Assembly (NCBI GenBank): GCA_049301455.1
Contig: JBAQKY010000010.1
Coordinates: forward strand, 1 to 16,730
From: JAUYMM01 sp049301455
GTDB lineage: Bacteria > Patescibacteriota > Microgenomatia > UBA8517
Direction: 5' to 3'
Length of the DNA stretch: 16,730 nt
The notes under the pieces are model-generated. The model searched no databases. It saw nothing but the letters and a program-made list of their open reading frames with translations, and had not been told where the DNA came from. Of the stretch, positions 13,385 through 16,730 are shown piece after piece (position 1 is the first letter of the stretch; each line of letters starts with the position of its first letter). A program made the position numbers and the translations under genes.

Positions 13385-13885
13385 ATGAATATTAGATATA
13401 GCAAAAGCTGGAGTACACACAACACTATGCTTTTTAAAACTATCACTCAAACAAAGGGTGAAGTGTTAGAGATTGGAGCAGGACTATTCAGCACTCCTCT
13501 ACTCCACTGGCTTTGCAAAGAATATAATTTGCAATTAACTACGCTTGAAAATAATCCAGATTTTTTTAAATTTGCAAAACAATTTCAAAGCAACATGCAT
13601 CATATACGGCTAGTTGATAATATTGACGAATACAAATCAAATAAACATTGGGGTGTGGTCTTTATTGACCATGATTTTTCCGACCAAACACGTGGTAAAG
13701 ATGCTATAAAATTTAAAGACAATGCAGACTTTGTTATTATGCATGACACAGAGGCAGAAGAAAAATATGGATATGATAAAGTATGGAAGCATTTCAAATA
13801 CAAATACGACTGGAAAGAATGTAGGCCTTGGACAAGTGTAGTTAGTAATTTTATTGATTTATCATTTCTAGACAAAAAATCTTAA
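13385..13885 (+). CDS. Class I SAM-dependent methyltransferase-like protein
   Basis: This 166-residue protein shows a Rossmann-type motif I, GEVLEIGAGLFSTPLLHW (26-43), and a following acidic strand end, LTTLENNPDFFKFAK (55-69), as in SAM-dependent methyltransferases. FIDHDF (94-99) and FVIMHDTEAEEKYGY (117-131) correspond to the later strands, with H-D near the active site as in small-molecule or sugar O-methyltransferases. At 166 residues it is somewhat short for the class and has no extra domain. It lies between two GT-A-like genes with gaps of 18 and 10 nt, so it probably methylates the glycan or its precursor. The methyl acceptor is inferred only from the context. Confidence 0.75.
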   Translation: MNIRYSKSWSTHNTMLFKTITQTKGEVLEIGAGLFSTPLLHWLCKEYNLQLTTLENNPDFFKFAKQFQSNMHHIRLVDNIDEYKSNKHWGVVFIDHDFSDQTRGKDAIKFKDNADFVIMHDTEAEEKYGYDKVWKHFKYKYDWKECRPWTSVVSNFIDLSFLDKKS

Positions 13886-13895
13886 CAACTAGATT

Positions 13896-14561
13896 ATGGA
13901 TGCAACAATTTTATACTATACAAGTAACCGTGAGGATGAAGGATTTGAAAAAAGAGTCAGAGAAAACATTTTGAAAAATTCTGGAGGCCTTCCTATTATC
14001 AGTATTTCTCACAAACCTATAGATTTTGGCAAAAACATCTGTGTTGGAGATGTTGGAACATCTGGTTTTAATATGTTTAGGCAAGTTCAAATAGGATTAA
14101 TGGAGGCTACAACAAAATTTATAATTTCTGCAGAGGCAGATTGTTTATATCCACCTGATTACTTTACATTTAGGCCAGAAAGAACAGACAAAGCATACAG
14201 AAACAGTAATCTATACGTCATGCCCGACAAGAGAGCATTCTTTTTTTACAAAAAAGAAGGAGCAACCCACGCTCAAATTGTAGGTAAAGATTATTATCTT
14301 GAAATACTAAACCAACTATTTAAAGGTGCGCCGCAATGGTCAGTTGATGAAAAAAACTTTCCAAAAGAAAGATTTAAAAAAGCAGACATTTTTGATGAAA
14401 TTTTATACTGGAAAAGTGAAAATCCTGTTTTCCAGATTAAAACTCACAAAGGAATGAGGTATTATACTCATTCAGACAGAACACCAATTGAGTCACTTCC
14501 CTACTGGGGTGATGGCAAAAAGGTAAGAGATTACTATTTGCATGGAATTGGTAAAATCTAA
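13896..14561 (+). CDS. GT-A-like glycosyltransferase paralog, type B copy 1
   Basis: The product has 221 residues with no membrane segment. It shows the opening strand ATILYYTSNRED (3-14), PIISISHKPIDFGKNI (33-48), SAEADCLYPPDYFTFRP (78-94) with an E-x-D motif in the GT-A metal position, and the end LPYWGDGKKVRDYY. The same ordered blocks occur in the type A copies (PL-D-W-G, EDDTLYP, IPHWGK), so all four are related. Its closest neighbour in the window is 15869-16579, which shares the I-x-YYT-x-NR start. It was probably recruited by duplication and divergence to add a different sugar or use a different acceptor. It follows the methyltransferase-like gene by 10 nt. Confidence 0.78.
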   Translation: MDATILYYTSNREDEGFEKRVRENILKNSGGLPIISISHKPIDFGKNICVGDVGTSGFNMFRQVQIGLMEATTKFIISAEADCLYPPDYFTFRPERTDKAYRNSNLYVMPDKRAFFFYKKEGATHAQIVGKDYYLEILNQLFKGAPQWSVDEKNFPKERFKKADIFDEILYWKSENPVFQIKTHKGMRYYTHSDRTPIESLPYWGDGKKVRDYYLHGIGKI

Positions 14562-14589
14562 TCAAATTGAAATAACATAAAAATTAAAT

Positions 14590-15207
14590 ATGAAACTAAT
14601 CGATGGAATAAAACATAAAGGTTCACCATTTGAAATACCAGATTGCTCACGCAACGATCTGCCTGATTTTTTTGTCAAAATGGGCTTTAAAAAAGGTGCT
14701 GAAATTGGAGTCTATAAAGGTGAATTTAGTGAAATCATAGCCAAATCTGGCCTTAAATTATATTCAATTGATCCATGGAGAATATATAAAGATTTTAATA
14801 ATCCAAGAGGTCAAGCAAGACTTGATGAACAATATGATAATTGTAAAAAATTACTTTCTAAGTATAAAAACGTAGAAATCATCAGAAAAACATCAATGGA
14901 AGCAATTGAAGACTTTGAAGATGAAAGCCTTGATTTTGTTTACATCGATGCAAACCATGATTTTAGATATATTGCAGAAGATTTAACTGAATGGACTAAA
15001 AAAGTTAGAAAGGGTGGAATTGTTTCAGGCCATGACTACTTCTATACCAAGACAGGAACAAACGATGTAAATTGGCATGTTGCCTATGTTTTAAATGCTT
15101 ATTTAAAAGCATTTAACATCCCAAATTTCTATCTACTAGGTAGCAAAGAAACCAAAGAGGGTGAGAAACGTGACAAATGGCGTAGTTGGATGTTTTTAAA
15201 GCCTTAA
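14590..15207 (+). CDS. Class I SAM-dependent methyltransferase (Methyltransf_24-like)
   Basis: This 205-residue soluble protein has a clear class I methyltransferase fold: motif I GAEIGVYKGEFSEII (37-51), LYSIDPWR (57-64), NVEIIRKTSMEAIEDF (95-110), then DFVYIDANHDFRYIAEDL (116-133) and GGIVSGHDYF (142-151). The I-D-x-x-H-x-F block and G-H-D-Y are typical of Methyltransf_24 type sugar or cofactor O-methyltransferases. Its motifs are stronger than in the methyltransferase-like gene at 13385. Together they would give the glycan two methylation steps. It is 28 nt after the previous gene and 2 nt before the next, so it belongs to the same transcription unit. The acceptor is unknown. Confidence 0.87.
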   Translation: MKLIDGIKHKGSPFEIPDCSRNDLPDFFVKMGFKKGAEIGVYKGEFSEIIAKSGLKLYSIDPWRIYKDFNNPRGQARLDEQYDNCKKLLSKYKNVEIIRKTSMEAIEDFEDESLDFVYIDANHDFRYIAEDLTEWTKKVRKGGIVSGHDYFYTKTGTNDVNWHVAYVLNAYLKAFNIPNFYLLGSKETKEGEKRDKWRSWMFLKP

Positions 15208-15209
15208 AA

Positions 15210-15872
15210 ATGAGCGATCTTACAATAATCTTTTTAACAGTAAATTTAGTGCCTGAAAAATGGGCAAGGTATCACAAAAAGAAACTACTTGAAGCAGCTG
15301 ACAGTAGCAACATAATCACAATATCAAAAGAACCACTTAATTGGGGCCAGAATTATATTCAAGATGAGCCAGTTAGCGAAAATAATATATATAAACAAAT
15401 ACTAAACGGTTGCAAAATAGCAAACACTCCATTTGTTGCAATTGCAGAGGATGACACTTTATACACCAAAGAACATTTTCACTCCTTTAGGCCAACCCAT
15501 GACAGTTTTGCCTACAATTTATCATGCTGGGGACTTTTAACATGGGGTCCACCAACATATTACTGGAGCAATAAATTAAGAAATTTATCACTTATAGCAC
15601 CAAGAAAACTTGCCATTGAGTCGCTTGAAGAACGTTTTGCAAAATCTCCTACCTTTTATGGTGAACTTGGCCACCCAAAAATTGAATCTCGTTTAGGGTT
15701 AGAGCCAAGGAAACATATGACTTTTTTTAGCAAACAGCCAATTGTTTACTTTCAACATGATCATGGACTTGATAGATTAGAAAGAGAACATAAAAAACAA
15801 ATGAGCAACCTTAGATCATTTGAGATACCATTTTGGGGCAAGTCAAAACAATTAGTCAAAAAATTCAGATGA
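15210..15872 (+). CDS. GT-A-like glycosyltransferase paralog, type A copy 2
   Basis: From ATG 15210 the protein has 220 residues. An earlier ATG at 15186 lies in the previous coding region, and the homologous start of copy 1 favours 15210. It matches copy 1 along its whole length: SDLTIIFLT (2-10), NIITISKEPLNWGQNY, AIAEDDTLYTKEHF, FAYN, the PTYYW block, and a C-terminus with HDHGLDRLEREHKKQM and IPFWGKSKQLV. The E-D-D motif is intact. Differences cluster in the middle third, where acceptor recognition would be expected. This suggests a duplicated enzyme with changed specificity. The stop overlaps the next start as ATGA (15869-15872), so translation is probably coupled. Confidence 0.8.
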   Translation: MSDLTIIFLTVNLVPEKWARYHKKKLLEAADSSNIITISKEPLNWGQNYIQDEPVSENNIYKQILNGCKIANTPFVAIAEDDTLYTKEHFHSFRPTHDSFAYNLSCWGLLTWGPPTYYWSNKLRNLSLIAPRKLAIESLEERFAKSPTFYGELGHPKIESRLGLEPRKHMTFFSKQPIVYFQHDHGLDRLEREHKKQMSNLRSFEIPFWGKSKQLVKKFR

Positions 15873-16579
15873 CAAAAGGAATCATATATTACACAGACAA
15901 CAGGTTAAGTGAACCAATTTTTTCTACAGTTCAACAACAAATTTTAAGAGCGAAGCTCCCAATTACTAGCGTTTCACTCTCCCCTATTAATTTTGGCAAC
16001 AACATAGTTCTAGATCTAAAGCCAAGCTATATTACAATGGTAAAGCAAATAACAACTGCATTGGAAAACAACACAGCTGACATTGTTTTTTTCTCTGAAC
16101 ATGACGTACTATATCCTCAATCTCACTTTGAGTTTACCCCAGTAAAAGATAATATTTTTTACTACAACTCAAATGTCTGGAGGTGGGCTTTTCCAACTAA
16201 TCAATTAATAACTTATGACAGATTAATTAGTTTATCTGGCCTTTCAGTTAATCGCCTTTTTGCGCTCAATCATTACAAGGAAAGGCTTAAAAAAATTATT
16301 GAATTACAAGGAGATGACGACACTAGACTTCACGAACCACTTTGGGCAAGACGTTGGGGTTATGAACCAGGAACTAAAAAGATAAAAAGGGGTGGATTTA
16401 GTGATGATGATTTTGAAACATGGAAATCAATAGTGCCAATTATTGATATTCGACATGGAAAAACGTTTTCTCAAAGTAAAGTCACCATAGAAAGTTTTAT
16501 ACATAAACCTGAAAATTGGCAAGAAACTACCATTGAAAAAATTGATGGTTGGAAATTAAAGGAACTTTTCAAGCTATGA
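15869..16579 (+). CDS. GT-A-like glycosyltransferase paralog, type B copy 2
   Basis: From ATG 15869, which overlaps the preceding stop as ATGA, the protein has 236 residues. An in-frame start at 15833 lies inside the previous gene and is not preferred. It begins TKGIIYYTDNRLSEP, like type B copy 1, and continues with PITSVSLSPINFGNNI, SEHDVLYPQSHFEFTP (E-x-D in the metal position), and FYYNSNVWRW. The C-terminus differs from the other copies and contains RRWGYEPGTKKIKRGG and an extended tail, so it is the most divergent member. It is likely a cytosolic glycosyltransferase; donor and acceptor are unknown. Confidence 0.75.
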   Translation: MTKGIIYYTDNRLSEPIFSTVQQQILRAKLPITSVSLSPINFGNNIVLDLKPSYITMVKQITTALENNTADIVFFSEHDVLYPQSHFEFTPVKDNIFYYNSNVWRWAFPTNQLITYDRLISLSGLSVNRLFALNHYKERLKKIIELQGDDDTRLHEPLWARRWGYEPGTKKIKRGGFSDDDFETWKSIVPIIDIRHGKTFSQSKVTIESFIHKPENWQETTIEKIDGWKLKELFKL

Positions 16580-16581
16580 AG

Positions 16582-16593
16582 ATGTGCTACAAT
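16582..16593 (+). promoter_or_regulatory. Extended -10 promoter of the second family-2 glycosyltransferase
   Basis: The 12 bases are identical to those at 11872-11883 and include TG-C-TACAAT. Transcription would start near 16600, about 11 nt before the ATG at 16611. It means the last gene is not wholly dependent on the upstream cluster. Confidence 0.6.
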
Positions 16594-16610
16594 TAGCCGC
16601 AACAATTACT

Positions 16611-16730
16611 ATGTCAGCAAAAGATCTTTCAATTTTAATCCCTGCCAGAAACGAGATGTTTCTTGCAAAAACCATCGAAAGTATACTGGAAAATATCGAG
16701 GCAGATACTGAGATTATTACTGTCTTAGAT
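16611..16730 (+). CDS. Family 2 glycosyltransferase, 5' end only (cut by window)
   Basis: Forty codons are visible before the window ends. DLSILIPARNEMFLAKTIESIL followed by TEIITVLD is the N-terminal nucleotide-sugar binding unit of a family-2 glycosyltransferase, closely parallel to the opening of the gene at 11892. The start is set by the ATG after the shared promoter. The rest of the protein, including its metal site, is outside the window. Confidence 0.8.
   Translation, partial: MSAKDLSILIPARNEMFLAKTIESILENIEADTEIITVLD

Overview
The window looks like a chromosomal segment of a Patescibacteria (Candidate Phyla Radiation) bacterium, probably of the Microgenomates type. This rests on several traits: AT-rich DNA, tightly packed genes, many small membrane-anchored proteins without named families, a RAYT-type (REP-associated tyrosine transposase) protein of the kind common in these genomes, and almost no Shine-Dalgarno sequences. 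TGA is used as a stop codon in several genes, which argues against the recoded Gracilibacteria/Absconditabacteria lineages. The taxonomic call is inference; no rRNA is present.

Region 1 (28-5655, minus strand) is a compact five-gene operon read from an extended -10 promoter near 5680. In order of transcription it encodes a 7TM membrane protein of the 'inactive transglutaminase-7TM' type without its N-terminal domain, a RimK-like ATP-grasp ligase fused to a retropepsin-like protease, a second ATP-grasp fused to a GNAT/FemAB-like aminoacyl-transferase domain, an unrecognised protein with faint N-formylglutamate-amidohydrolase-like motifs, and a GNAT acetyltransferase. This fits a peptide or amide-bond forming modification system with its own membrane partner and protease. 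Between the first two genes lies a ladder of four 7-codon mini-ORFs on an exact 20-nt period. Each stop codon overlaps the next start (ATGA), and the last leads into the ligase start codon.

Region 2 (5713-7998) holds a 69-residue unknown protein, a full ABC exporter half-transporter, and a small winged-helix-like protein on the opposite strand.

Region 3 (7999-8494) has no gene. Its first part (about 27% GC) is dense in inverted repeats. Its second part (about 41% GC) can fold into several hairpins, a possible pseudoknot and two mutually exclusive stems, and is a candidate structured RNA.

Region 4 (8495-11837) holds a small anchored protein and, divergent from it, a domesticated RAYT-like protein that has lost its HUH motif and gained a transmembrane helix and an SH3-like domain. 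Next comes a three-TM protein with a Tat-like motif, and convergent with that an orphan Cache sensor without an output domain. Between the RAYT-like gene and the next gene lies a second mini-ORF ladder (three copies of a 14-bp unit, plus the gene start as a degenerate fourth), with the same ATGA-linked design but unrelated sequence.

Region 5 (11892 to the window end, plus strand) is a glycan or surface-modification cluster. A family-2 glycosyltransferase is followed by two pairs of paralogous GT-A-like proteins interleaved with two SAM-dependent methyltransferase-like genes, then another family-2 glycosyltransferase cut by the window edge. The two family-2 genes share an identical 12-base promoter element.

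Across the window, five genes have -10 elements ending only about 6 to 9 nt before the start codon, so leaderless or near-leaderless mRNA appears common here. The most unusual features are the two mini-ORF ladders, the HUH-less membrane-tethered RAYT protein, and the bistable candidate RNA.
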